Counted from the first letter of the stretch, positions 33,410-43,199 are shown. The stretch: 62,000 nt of DNA from Cristatella mucedo (GCA_009760855.2 WPIO01000018.1:6307501-6369500); one strand, 5' to 3'. Numbers and translations are program-made. The notes: a model not told the origin generated them from the sequence alone.

Positions 33410-36400
33410 CACAGAGAGACAGATTGAGAGAAAGAGAGAGAGAAAGAGAGCGAGAGAGAAAGAGGGGTAGTGAGGGAGAGGGAGCGAGAGAGTTTGTTAT
33501 ATGCTCATGATGCTCGATTTAACGCCTGTTTCACACCGCCCTAAGCTGGTACTTGGTGCGGTAGTACTGCCTGCGTCGCTTCCAATATGCTGCGAACTGA
33601 CTGGCTTAAGAAGCTTGGGCTGAGAGAACGAAGAAGGGATACGCTCTTAAAAAGTAAACAGATTAAATGCCACTAGTTTTTTATGGATTTTCTTGTAGGC
33701 TTCACGAGTGGCGACGAGAAACGGTACTAACACCAAACCTAAGCACGACACGATTTTCGGGCACGGTATCTAGACAGATGCGAACAGCACGAAGACAGTG
33801 AAAGAGAGAGAGAGAGAGAGAGAGCTAAGAATAAATTAAATTGGACAACAGTGACGTGCGAACGATTCGTAAAAGAAATTACATGCAGCATCGCAAAATG
33901 CCGCAGAAACGCCAGAAACTTCCCAGTGCACCGAGAGCCGGATTTATGAAGTGCTAAGCATCCCAGCCGGTCAGATGTGGCTGAGTAGCAGAAAAGAAGG
34001 ACGCGTTGTGCGTGGAAGGTGAACGCATAACCTCTAGATCACAGACGAACTTCGTGCCAACTCATCCACGACGACTGATAACTACTCGCATGTTCTGATT
34101 AATTGGCAATACTTCCTGGACAGGCACAGGCGCTCTGTCGCAGCGACGCACGAGTGGCGATGCAGAATGACGAGAAGACGGTTAGTGATTGACGGCGACG
34201 AGTGAAAAGTGTTGGCATAAAGCTCCAGTTACCATGGGCCGTTTGGACGGTGCAGGAAGTTCTGAGAAGGAGTAGCTGATAAGGCAATAAGACAATAGCT
34301 GTACTTTTCCCGAGCCCGTCTAAACGCTTGCAAGCGGCTGGCTAGCGTGCTAGCCTCCGAGGCGGAGCGAGTGCGTCTGAGAGACGGCGGCAGCCAGCCA
34401 GCGACGCTGCACGAGCCGCGTGCGAGCGACGCGAGTGCGGGGTTTGCACGCACAAGTTTGCACCAACTTTGTTTGCGCTAACTTCAACTATGGCGCACGA
34501 GAACGAGAGGCGCGTGGCGAGTGAAGACACTTCTAAGGCCGTGATAGCCCGTGCGCTACGGTGCTCTCTCTTCACCACCGATGTGTCGGCGGTTCGAATG
34601 CAGCGTAACGTAATGAATTTCCGTCTGTATCTCCACAAAGCCGCAAAGACTATGTGGGTGTTTCGCAGGAGAGTTTTGTGTAGAGCGCTCACAACCTAAG
34701 CGGCTTTCGGTAGGCATTCGGTAGTCGACTGAGTCCAGAAGTGTGCGATCCTTTATTGGCAACTGCAAGCGGTTGCGACAGCCGTTAAGGCTCTTCCGCC
34801 GTTATACAAATAAAGTTGTTAAATCAGCTAAAAATATAAGTAGTCCTACTCGCTGTAGGACCGCAGCTGTTGTGACTACGAGTCCTTCGTCACTATCTTC
34901 CTTTCTACGCTGCTCGGGAGCCGTCTGCCTCACTCCCACTTCCGCAATAGCTTCGTGCCTAGGGGGGCAGTAGATGCACCGCTTCGTCCTTCCTATTTCT
35001 AATGAGAGGTTCCTTCGGAGTCCTAGCTGAGACGTTGTAAGGAAGTGGCCGAGCCGGAGGCGCAGACAGCCTGCACTGGGCGAGCTATGTCACCTGACTC
35101 GGCAGGCTACGTCGCAGCGGATAGCTGTGCTCGATCCGCTACGACCGAGCGGAAAAGGTCAAAGGTCACAAAGCTGGTAAGAAGCAATGCTGCCAATGGG
35201 CGGGCACGGCCGACTGCGTGCAATGCAGATCCTTGCCGCACTCGCTGCAGATTAAGCCTTTTTTCGTCCGCGCCATTTCGCGAGAGTTACCACTAACTAC
35301 GGGGTATCCTGCTTTCTTTACAGCATACGCTGAGTGTGTAGAAAGAGATTAAGCTCTCTGCGGGTGCAATCCAAATATATTATTATTATTATTTTATTTT
35401 TAACCCCTGACTTGGACGACTTGCGTTCCGGTCCCGGCGACCCCGGCGTCCAAGCCGGGGGCGTGCGGCGGCCACGCGGCGCGGCCTCGCGTTCCGTCTC
35501 CTCTCCTGAGCGCCCCTCTCCCGCCGAGGAGCTCGCGAGCGCGCGTGCGCGCACCTTGTATTCGACCAGGTCGTCCAGCTCCTGCTTGGCCTTGGCCAGC
35601 TGGCTCTCCTTGTCCAGCATGACGGCTCGCAGCTGCGCCTTCTTCTCTTCAAACTCGGCTATGACGGCCATCTTCTGCTCCACGATGTCCTGTATCTCCT
35701 TCGTGTTCTGGTCGCTCAGCGTAATGATGCTCGTCTGTCGCTTCTGCGTCTTCTTATCCATGTAGCTCATGTACTCGTGCTGCGGCGAGAACGGGAGGCT
35801 GGATGGATCGATCCATCGAGAGCGAGCTACCGTCAGTGCTCCCGCTGTGCCGCCGCCGCAGAGGGGAGCTCTCTAGCGCTTCCGCCGACGCCGAGCCGTG
35901 CAGCTCGGCTCGCGCTCGCTCGCAAGACTCGAACGCGGCGACGGAGAGCGAGCGCCGAATTCGCGCCGAATTCGCGCCAGCGAGCGCAGGCGGCGCGCGA
36001 GCAGAGCGACCTTTTGTCGGCCTTTTCCTGAGCTTTTCCGGCGAGCCGCAGCAGCCGACCGCCCGTCCGCCCCCGCCCCCGCCCCCCGGTGAAGCCGTCG
36101 AAAGCAGCGCTCGCGAGCACCGCGTGACGCCGAAGCCGCGCATGCGGCCGGGCGGCTCGCGCGCCGCAGCCGCGTCGGCGCGGGCTTCGAAGGACGGCTC
36201 GGTCGGCCCGAGCGAGCTCGCGCTTCCGGTTCGGTTGGCGCGAGAAGTAGCCAGGTGCCTGCCCGCGTGGCGGCAGAGCTTCGGCGGCACTTTGCATACG
36301 ACCGAAAGAAAAGGTCTGCCGCCGCGGAGGAGGTACGCGAGTAGTGTGCAGGACACGCGGGGCGAGAAGCTGTTTCCCTCGAGCTTCTCCCGGTCGCGAG

Positions 36401-39400
36401 AGCTCCTTGCAAAGACAGGCGGCGAATGTAGCGTCCTAGCGCTCCCGACACTCGCTTGGTAGGGCTCGCTAGAGCGCCGGGAAACTCGGCGCTTACGCTA
36501 TGTAATGTATCTCCGTCAGTAGCTCCACAAAGTCATATAGGCCATGTGGGTGTTACGCAGGAGAGTTTTGTATAGCGCACTCACAGCCTAAGCGGCTTTA
36601 GGTACGCATTCGGTACCCAACAGACTTCGTCTCACGCAACAAAGAGAAAGTGGGAAGCATAGCAGAGTTAGGAGAGCAGTTGAGGTAGTGAGTAGCATGG
36701 AAGTAGCAGTTCAGGACCGCTGAAAAAGATGTGCCATAGTCGGCAGCAGGAGAGTAGTTTTCGTTGCGTAAGAAACGCTGGGCGATAAGCGCCGGCGCAG
36801 GGCGAGCGGCTTTCCTTTTACTCAAACGTCTGCTGCCACTTTGTCATACGCCTGCCAGCGTTTATGAGCGGTTACGTTGCGGGCGCGCGTCGCTGGAAAT
36901 TCGGCTTGGAGCAATCTGGGATCGTCACAGCTATATTCTTAAATTGGTCGCAGGCAAACGCGACGGCTGACTGTGGCCGCGGAGCGCTGTTACGACCGCG
37001 CTTCGCCCGCAGTCCCGCTGTTGGTTCAACAATGAGTTGCCATTCATCTTTTTATTTGTTCATTTAAATTATCATAATATATTTGCTTAGTTATTATAAT
37101 TTTAACTTACTTATTATAATTATTTAATTATAGTTATAATTATTACCATTTATTTATTTTGCTTCGTTCTTTCGGTCCGAAGCTGCGCTCAAGGACAGTC
37201 GAGGATCTGGGCGGGAGCGTCGAACTTTTGCGTTGACTCTGCCTCAATGAAGTTAAACACGCGCCGAGGAGCGCTCAGGGAGCCACGTGCGTCTCTCCAT
37301 CCGCAGAGCTTCGGAGCTTCATTGAAAGCACTCCGGTAAAAGATAATAGCCAAATCAACCGCGGAGACGAGCGGAGTACAGACCGCGATCGACCGAAGCC
37401 AATGACGTCGCAGGTGAGCGGCCCCGGGACGTCGAGTCGGTGAGTTCGGGCGGGCGGGCAGGCGGGCGAGCGGGCGGGCGGGCAGGCGGGCGAGCGGGCG
37501 GGCGGGCAGGCGGGCGAGCGGGCGGGCGAGCGGCAGAGGTCAGAGGGCACTCACGCTCTCCAGCCTGATCTTGGCCGCCTCCTGCTGCATGAAGTCATTT
37601 TCTTCGCGCAGCTGCTCGCAGCGCTTCTTGATGGCCTCTAGCTCCGCCGTGAGGTCATCCAATCTGCGCAGAGAGAGAAGCGGAAGCGCGGAGAAGCGCT
37701 GTGCCGCCGTCGACGCGTCGACGCCCGCACAGCGCAGCGACGCTCGCGCTCGCTTTGCCAAAGGGCCCGAGCGCGTCGGCTCCGATGCAAACGAGGGCGC
37801 GGTGGGTGCCATTGAGCGGAAGTCTGCAAGCGCCTCGCAGCGGGCGTGCAGCAGCGTGGCGACGCATGCGGTGCAAGGGCTGAGTGCTGGCTGAGGGGTG
37901 AGTGCTGGAGCGAGCCTATTGGTCACGTTATCGGACTCTGGGCAGAAGTCGGGCGACGCTTCGAAGGGTCGTCCGGCGGCGAAGCTCTGGAAAGTGCGCG
38001 CTCGCGGCCGGCGCGACAGGCGAGACGAGTTGCCCGGCTCGCGCCGACCCAGTCCTACCGGCGCCGCTAGTCTCGCCATGCGTACAGCAATTCCAGCTAA
38101 TTAATCCATCGCACGTGTTGTCGGAGCCGTGCTAAATTTCGCCAGCTAATCTAATACAACATGCCATATAATATAATATAAAGCATAAAATATACATATA
38201 ATATAAATCTAAAACGCCGTTTAACGAAAGTGGGCGGAGCTCGCTCTCTTTCCGCGTCGTCATACGGGCGGGCATCACGTCGGATGGAGGGAGGCCTTTA
38301 GAACTCAGACCGATCGGCCGTACGAAGAGCGGTCGCAGCTTGACCGGCCGGAGGCTGGGCTGTGGTCTCTCGTCGTATCTCTCGCGGCCTGCGGGCTTCG
38401 AGCGCGCGCGCTCAACTTGTTCAAGTCTCGTCGCCTCTTGGTCAGGGCAGCGAGTGCCCTACCTTCGGCTTCGAGAGGGACCGCTTCAGCGGAACGAAGC
38501 GGTCCCTCTTGTAGCAAGCGAGGAAGCGAGGCGATTGGAGGAAAATAGCTGCGCAGAAATAAAACTGAAGAGAAATATCAAAACAAGTTCTGACCGTCGA
38601 GCTTTGGCCAGCAGTCGCACGTGCGGCCATGTCACGCGTGTACGCGACGGTCGCGTGTGCGGCGACAGCGACCTTGACCCGCGACGTCGAGATCGGGACT
38701 TGGCAGGTCAGGAAATGAGTGAGAGCCGGAAGAGCTCCTCGAGCTAAAGGATTTTCGAGGCTCACGGCGGGGGTTGACCGACGTGACTCTCGCACGAGCG
38801 GATCTGACACCGGAACTGCCAGTCGACATGCAGAGATTCCGACGAAGAACGAGCGATGACCAGCCAAATTAAAACCTCGATCTGGAAACGAGACGCCGGA
38901 GTCTGCGGTCCATTCGCCATTTACATGCACTGTTTCGCTTGAAGATAGTCGGGGGCCGCGGAAAAGACGACAAACTGGTCAGCTTTGGCGATCGGCGACG
39001 GCGCCCGACCAAGCAATCGAGCGCTCGCTGTAGCAATCTAAGAGCTTCGAGAGCAGGACCATCTGCGAGCCGAGCCGAGCGCCTGGCCGTGACTCCACAC
39101 GAAGCCGCGCTTTGGACGAAGAACGAGCGAGGAAAGCGAAGCAAGTCTCGCGAACGCTTCGGTCCCAGCGGGCTGCTACACCGCTGTCTACCTGGGATCT
39201 CTTGACGCTTTCACCTTTAGCTGACAAGAAATTGAATTGAATTCCTTCACCGCTGGCTGCACGGATCGTCTAGGTCCGAATTCTCGTCCCGGGTATCGTC
39301 GGTCTGTACCGGTGAGATAATCCACTCGCGGTGGCTTTCCGATCTCGAGGAAACTCTGTATCCCTTCCCGGGCCATAGCGCAACTTTGAATTCGTTCATC

Positions 39401-40339
39401 CGCCCAAAAAGGTTCACAGATCGCAGGCCTAGCGACTCTCGCCTGAGAGCAGGCCACTGGGCGCTGCAGCTTGCGAAAAAGCCGCAGTCAACCCGGGGAG
39501 CTACGGCCGCAGGCACCCTGGAAGACTAGCTAACAGAGAGCACGTTCAAAAGAAGCGCCATGAAAACAAATGAGATAGAAACGAATTAGACTAGCGAGAC
39601 CGGAAGGGCGGTTGACGCTTTTCAAAAGTGTGCGGGAGCCGGCAAGTGGTACACCAAAGGGAAAAGCTTACGAGCGCATCAATAGCCCGCGGGCGAGCTC
39701 AAGACTTGAGAAATTAGACATGTTAAGACGCAATGTCAACGTAATTCCTAATTTCACAAGCCAGCAAGTTCTCCTGAAGTTGATAACCGAAGCGTGAGCT
39801 GGAAATCGCTTCCTATATCTCAGAAGAACGCGTGTTTGTGGCCTCTAGAAGTATAGAAAGAAACCAAAAGACCGGTCACATTTTTCTAATGTCGTTAATT
39901 GATAATGGTTAGGAAGATTTCTCAAGTTGACGCGTTCTGTTGCGGACAGTTAAGAAACATTACAACAAGCTACGTTCCGGGCATCCGATACCCGCTGAGC
40001 AAGCGGTCACACCGTTACGGAAAGGCTAAGGCTAGGGTGGCCGTGTCGGTTCTCGTTACAAGATAATGCAATATTCAACCTAAGCCCTAAATAATAGCTC
40101 CGCTCAAGTCATCTGAATGTGTGTTTCAATGCGATGCTTCTGTAAGCGCCGGCAGGCGGTCGCTCGCGCGGTTCTATTGACAGCATCGAGCCCGCTATCG
40201 AGGTACTCGCCAGCTCTTACTCTTTCTGAAGCAGCTGCTCGCGCTCTGATGGCTCTCCAGTGTTCTCTGGATTTGCCTCGGGATTTGCCGACTTCTTTCC
40301 TTTCTTTCCTTTCTCTTTCTTGCCCTTTTTCGGAGGCAT
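29227..40339 (-). CDS. CCDC166: CCDC166-like coiled-coil protein (DUF4515 family), complete five-exon gene
   Basis: Joined on the - strand: 40339-40221, 37663-37555, 35779-35555, 33192-33016, 29634-29227. This gives 1038 bases, 345 residues and TAG. All four junctions keep frame (GA|A across intron 1, the rest phase 0). The order of segments matches my memory of human CCDC166: a Lys-rich start (MPPKKGKKEKGKKGKK), SEREQLLQKE, a REENDFMQQEA block, YMSYMDKKTQKRQ, ELDDLVEYK, RIKELEREVTNKR, and ENRQLRHTLLKLIRKSRALAEHKRELEEQR. Residues about 33-280 are predicted long coiled coil; 285-345 is Gln- and acid-rich. DUF4515 relatives include BBOF1, a basal-body protein, so a ciliary role is likely, but CCDC166 itself is little studied. 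The human protein is longer (about 440) because of a Ser/Arg-rich tail absent here. An X-box at 40364-40377 supports ciliary regulation. The alternative is another DUF4515 member. Confidence 0.85.
29870..30300. other. CpG-rich part of CCDC166-like intron 4
   Basis: GC-rich sequence with overlapping open frames on both strands (for example + 29871-30251), no recognised domain. Treated as intron. Confidence 0.4.
30896..30934. repeat. 20-base tandem duplication
   Basis: GTAAGCAGCGTGTGCTGAGT occurs twice in direct tandem. Confidence 0.9.
31181..31248. repeat. (GTCT)n microsatellite
   Basis: About seventeen GTCT units, directly 5' of the long LINE B copy. Confidence 0.95.
31268..32483 (+). mobile_element. 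LINE family B, longest copy (reverse-transcriptase part to tail)
   Basis: Sense fragment starting at DPKQIYKTVNHLL, then a finger/palm segment with an NYRPVSLLPFLSKILEKIVA block and QSTETALLRVNNHIL, typical of CR1-like LINEs. It then jumps (palm core with YADD deleted) at about 31918 to the C-terminal region KVLTLTHKACHGLAPSYLAE, FSSAGPRLWNSLPQFLRNEN and RETKSVGYRMRTES, ending in a long (ACAT)n tail. The C-terminal frame is open for over 170 codons from 31958, but internal stops and the deletion make the whole inactive. It lies opposite to the host gene, in intron 4. Confidence 0.88.
32388..32560. repeat. (ACAT)n expansion with flanking (AT)/(AC) runs
   Basis: About 23 ACAT units from 32388 to 32480, then ATAT and CACA runs. 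It grows directly out of the LINE B 3' tail. The Tyr/Met/Val and Ile/His/Thr frames here are artefacts. Confidence 0.95.
33016..33192 (-). CDS. CCDC166: CCDC166-like exon 4
   Basis: Acceptor CTTTCGTTTTAG before 33192 and donor GTC|GTAAGT at 33016. 59 codons (residues 152-210) of heptad-rich coiled coil, NLQQQQLNRIKELEREV to AMTKKANV. Phase 0 at both ends. Confidence 0.9.
33241..33475. repeat. (GA)n / (CA)n compound microsatellite
   Basis: GA, CA, GA-CAGA and GA runs, starting about 50 bases upstream (on the gene strand) of exon 4. On the gene strand this places a long pyrimidine-rich stretch before the exon 4 acceptor. Confidence 0.95.
33798..33824. repeat. short (GA)n run
   Basis: About thirteen GA units in CCDC166-like intron 3. 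Confidence 0.85.
34541..34842 (+). mobile_element. SINE1 (tRNA-derived), split by a LINE B insertion
   Basis: Left part 34541-34602 contains the tRNA-like head with GATAGCCCGTGCGCTACGGT and the B-box-like GGTTCGAATGC. Right part 34741-34842 resumes at GATCCTTTATTGGCAACTGC and runs to the SINE1 3' end TTATACAAATAAAGTTGTTA. The gap holds an antisense LINE B end. Compare the uninterrupted copy at 58550-58715. Confidence 0.75.
34603..34740 (-). mobile_element. LINE family B, 3' end nested in SINE1
   Basis: Antisense terminal 135 bases of family B (AACGTAATGAATTTCCGTCT tail side to the GCATTCGGTAGTCGACTGAG block). Confidence 0.82.
35325..35395 (+). mobile_element. LINE A/SINE2 type 3' tail fragment
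   Basis: GTAGAAAGAGATTAAGCTCT, a GGGTGCAATCCAAATA stretch and an (ATT)n tail, in intron 3 of the CCDC166-like gene. Too short to tell LINE A from SINE2. Confidence 0.65.
35555..35779 (-). CDS. CCDC166: CCDC166-like exon 3
   Basis: Acceptor CGTTCTCGCCGCAG before 35779 and donor AAG|GTGCGC at 35555 (a GT donor with a weaker +3 to +6). 75 codons (residues 77-151), HEYMSYMDKKTQKRQ to QELDDLVEYK, matching the family's central coiled coil. Phase 0 at both ends. Confidence 0.9.
35790..36480. other. CpG island inside CCDC166-like intron 2
   Basis: Very CpG-rich sequence with 200-codon open frames on both strands (+ 35803-36462, - 35754-36356) and no recognised domain. The frames are explained by GC content. 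It may be an internal or antisense promoter. Confidence 0.5.
36498..36775 (-). mobile_element. LINE family B, young 3' fragment
   Basis: Starts with a short CTATGTAATGTA tail. Antisense frame open through RNENYSPAADYGTSFSAVLN and RETKSVGYRMRT. Very similar to the 26301 and 11288 copies. Sense with respect to the host gene (both - strand). Confidence 0.88.
37445..37535. repeat. 24-base GC-only minisatellite beside the exon 2 donor
   Basis: Three and a half units built from CGGGCGGGCGGGCAGG plus CGGGCGAG. It ends 14 bases from the CCDC166-like exon 2 donor. Runs of GGG every four bases on the + strand (template strand of the gene) fit a G-quadruplex motif. Confidence 0.92.
37555..37663 (-). 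CDS. CCDC166: CCDC166-like exon 2
   Basis: Acceptor TCTCTCTGCGCAG before 37663 and donor AGC|GTGAGT at 37555. One base completes codon 40 (Glu), then 36 codons (residues 41-76): LDDLTAELEAIKKRCEQL to AAKIRLES. Confidence 0.9.
38472..38511. repeat. perfect inverted repeat (hairpin)
   Basis: AGAGGGACCGCTT (38474-38486) and its exact complement (38497-38509) flank a 10-base loop. A G-T and a C-G pair extend the stem to 15. In CCDC166-like intron 1. Confidence 0.85.
40221..40339 (-). CDS. CCDC166: CCDC166-like exon 1 with start codon
   Basis: ATG at 40339-40337, 39 codons plus GA, donor AAAGA|GTAAGA at 40221. Encodes the lysine-rich MPPKKGKKEKGKKGKK start typical of ciliary coiled-coil proteins and SEREQLLQKE leading into exon 2. 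This ATG is chosen because the sequence after it matches the family N-terminus and no earlier in-frame ATG is needed. Confidence 0.85.
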
Positions 40340-40363
40340 ACTCTGACGGGCAGACACCTAGCC

Positions 40364-40377
40364 GTCGTTAGGACAAC
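40364..40377. promoter_or_regulatory. X-box (RFX-factor site) of the CCDC166-like gene
   Basis: GTCGTTAGGACAAC on the + strand, GTTGTCCTAACGAC on the gene strand. Both orientations fit the X-box consensus RYYNYY-N(1-3)-RRNRAC with no mismatch. It lies 25 bases upstream of the ATG, where X-boxes of ciliary genes are usually found. Confidence 0.65.
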
Positions 40378-40789
40378 AACGAACATCCGGTGATGTAGCG
40401 AACACAATTATTTATCAGTGAGTTAGCTGCACGGTCGCCGGCGGTCCGAGTGCTACCAGACCTTCATTGAGTGCTGTTCATCTTGAAATTCAATCTCAAT
40501 TGAATCTAAATTCGTTTAAATGACGCCTAGCATCCGTGCAGCAACATCCGCAGAGGGAGCTCTCTTATGGACAGTGGCAGCGGCGCGGCTGCCTCCTTTG
40601 AGGAGTGGGAGTAGATGTGCTACTAACCTTTGCCCTAACCTTTGCCACGGCTCTCGAGTGCTGCTTTACTGGCATCGTGAAAATGTGCTACGGCACTAGA
40701 CTGTTTAATTTAAATTTTCCTTACTCTGTAAGCGTGCGACGGCCTCAGCAATGGCTGCGCATTCGCTCGCCGGCCGCTCGCAGAGCAGG

Positions 40790-40977
40790 GAGCCGTAATG
40801 GCTCACTAGGTAAGGTGGTTGCTTTCAAGACCTCGGCACCAAGGTCGTGGGTTCGAATCCTGTGGTGGGTGATTCTATATCGCCGCTCCGAGTGGTGGTG
40901 ATAGCCGCCAAGGCTCTTCTGTCGCTATACAAAAAGAGGCTGTTAAATCAGCTTGTATTTCTTTTATTTTATTTATA
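40790..40977 (+). mobile_element. SINE1 (tRNA-derived), complete copy
   Basis: tRNA-like head GAGCCGTAATGGCTCACTAG with A-box, B-box GGTTCGAATCC (about 40851-40861), body AGTGGTGGTGATAGCCGCCA, 3' end CTATACAAAAAGAGGCTGTT and a T/A-rich tail. The tRNA part lacks a foldable acceptor stem, so it is not a functional tRNA gene. Confidence 0.85.
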
Positions 40978-41714
40978 GGGTAGCGCCGCCACAGACTGGG
41001 GCGGGGTGAAAGTGAGTGAGGGAGAGGTAAGTGCGCGAAGACTTGCCGGTAGAAAGAAAGAAATTTGAACGATTCTCTAAGAGTGAGCGGAAATTGCAGT
41101 TAATACCTGCTACCGGATAACCGGGGCTCAGCTGGGCAATGCCACGATGGTAGGCAGCGGCTGGCGGGTGTGGGGGGGGGGCAATTCCCCCTACCCTGGT
41201 AGAGCTAGAAGGCAGCGACCTCGGCAGCTCCTTTTATTGAGCCGAGGCTGGAGCAATCATGCAGGAGCAATCTGGCAGGAAAATGAGCGGGAGAACTTTT
41301 GGTAATACTCTAAAACATTTAGCATCTCGAGCTAATATGTGTTCATTACTTTCTAGTCCCACGCCGCTACATAAAAATCCTGTCTCCCCGTCAGTAGGTC
41401 AAGCGGCTAGGTCATGTTGGTAGGTCATGCGGCTAGGTCATGTTGGTAGGTCATGCAGCTAGCACAAAAGTAATGAGAGCTCGCTCATATTTAACAAATT
41501 AAAGACATACTCGAATTATGCACTTTGTTCTTCGACGGCCACATTCGTGTGTGTACACAATAACGGACGTCGAAGAATTAGGCCCGGGTCGGCACCACTT
41601 AGCCGGGGTCTGGCATGCGGTGTCGTCAGACGGGCTGCACTGTCATTGGCTGGAGCTTGGCCAGCAATTGCTACAGTGGCCATCAGAGTGCGAATTTCAA
41701 TTATAAATATAAAA
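40978..41714. other. intergenic, no recognisable gene
   Basis: Contains a 9-base G run near 41172, and a tandem repeat at 41394-41463. A 62-codon frame at 41518-41706 shows no recognised domain. Confidence 0.5.
41394..41463. repeat. 26-base tandem repeat
   Basis: GTAGGTCATGCGGCTAGGTC plus ATGTTG, about 2.6 units with single-base differences. Confidence 0.9.
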
Positions 41715-42255
41715 TATAATTCATTTGTAAAGCGTCCAAAGAGAATTTAACTAGAAGAAAGCAATGACACAGGCAGCAGGGGCAACAAGTGAGTCGAATG
41801 CTGAGCAAGGCTTAGAAGGGTTGAAGAATGTGTAGAAATTAAAGCCAAGATTCAGTTTGGCTGCGACGTCGGCCGGAGGTATAACTTATATAGTAAAATG
41901 AAGAGGGCCTAAGACTGGATCCCTGAGGTGCCTACTTTAAGATGCTCCCGGATGACTGATGGTAATTTAAATCTACACTGACATCTGTCACTGAGGTAGG
42001 ACCTACCCAATTAAGCACTTTGCCAGTGATATCGTGACGAGCCGTGAAGCGCTCTAGAATGATCTGAGGAAAAGAGATCCAGGAGAACCAGCAGAGAAGT
42101 TATACTCCGATCAGCATTTTTTAGAATATCACTATAAACCCAAAGCAGAGCAGTTTTTGTTGAATGGTTCATTCTAAATCGCGATTGGGACTTACTAGCA
42201 GGATCTAATGAACTGATGTAACCTTTTAACTGCTGTGAGCTACCACTCACTCCCG
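41715..42255 (-). mobile_element. LINE family A-like, internally deleted copy
   Basis: Antisense: a reverse-transcriptase fragment (SRFRMNHSTKTALLWVYSDI, then LLVLLDLFSSDHS) running toward a decayed PQGS.L motif near 41915, followed by the CTTTGGACGCTTTACAAATG tail at 41716-41752. The C-terminal coding region is missing. Confidence 0.7.
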
Positions 42256-42264
42256 TGTTTCGGA

Positions 42265-42705
42265 ATAATAGTTATAATCCACTTGATAAAGTGCCCTCGG
42301 AGAAGTCTTTCTAGGTGCTTTACATTTGCTGCAAAGGAAGCAAGATTGAATGATTAGCGGTATCACGCTCGATAAACAACAAGAATAACATGGTTAGAAG
42401 TGACATGCACAGTGTCAGCAAGCATAAGCACTTAAAAGACGAATCACAAGGACCCTCTAAATGCTATAACAAATATGCGCGTTTTTAGTTTCTTTTTAAA
42501 TGTAGACAAGTCAGGAGATGTCGTGACGCAAGTTAAAAGTGAATTCCAGCCTTTGGGAGCATACGACCTAAAGACACGGTCGCCAAAGGATTTGAGGTTT
42601 TTACGAGGTATAGGTAAACAGCTAGACTCCGAAAAGTGGGTGGTACTATGCTTATCCTGGTGAGTGAGTAGATCTAATAGGTAGGCTGGAATAAGAATGG
42701 CTGAA
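42265..42705 (-). mobile_element. LINE family A, 3' fragment
   Basis: Antisense tail and 3' UTR (TTTACATTTGCTGCAAAGGA, GACATGCACAGTGTCAGCA), then C-terminal coding sequence to the CTACTCACTCACCAGGATAA region. Same orientation as, and directly beside, the preceding copy. Confidence 0.85.
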
Positions 42706-43199
42706 GGGAAACAAGAATGGAGTTACTTAAATTCCGGTTATCTCCGGAAGGCTTCTTCTCACGCACGTTGCCAGTCAGAGTATAAGCAAATGTACATGAC
42801 CGTAAACCATGTGCTAGACAAGAAGCTTTCACTTTAGCGGTCCAACTCCCTCGATTTTGACTGTGAGTTTGATGTCGTTTACGAGCACTTCGCACAGATT
42901 CATAGCTCAATAGCAACAACCTCCGCGCACTACCTCACAGTGCCGAGTCAGAGAATCTGCAGCCTCCCAGGGAACATTTTTGTGTTATACTCATTAGATA
43001 ATGCGGTACTATAATTAAAGGCCTGTAAAAGGAGTTCTTCGCCAGCAGAACGGATGCAACCTCTTTTCTTGTCTTCCCTGGTGCACGTTTGTCTGACCGA
43101 TATACAACAATTCTGGATTAAATGGTCAGGTTCAAGGTCCTTACCTCTAAATCAATAGCGCGAGCTAGCTACTGAAAGAAATTGCACGTTGACATTTCA

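Noticed and set aside
35803-36462. 219-codon + strand frame in CCDC166-like intron 2.
   Set aside because: Arg/Ala/Ser/Pro-rich from CpG content, open on the opposite strand as well, no domain.
40790-40870. tRNA-like sequence with A and B boxes (also at 49095, 58550 and others).
   Set aside because: Multicopy, lacks a complete cloverleaf and continues into a fixed SINE body, so it is a SINE head and not a tRNA gene.
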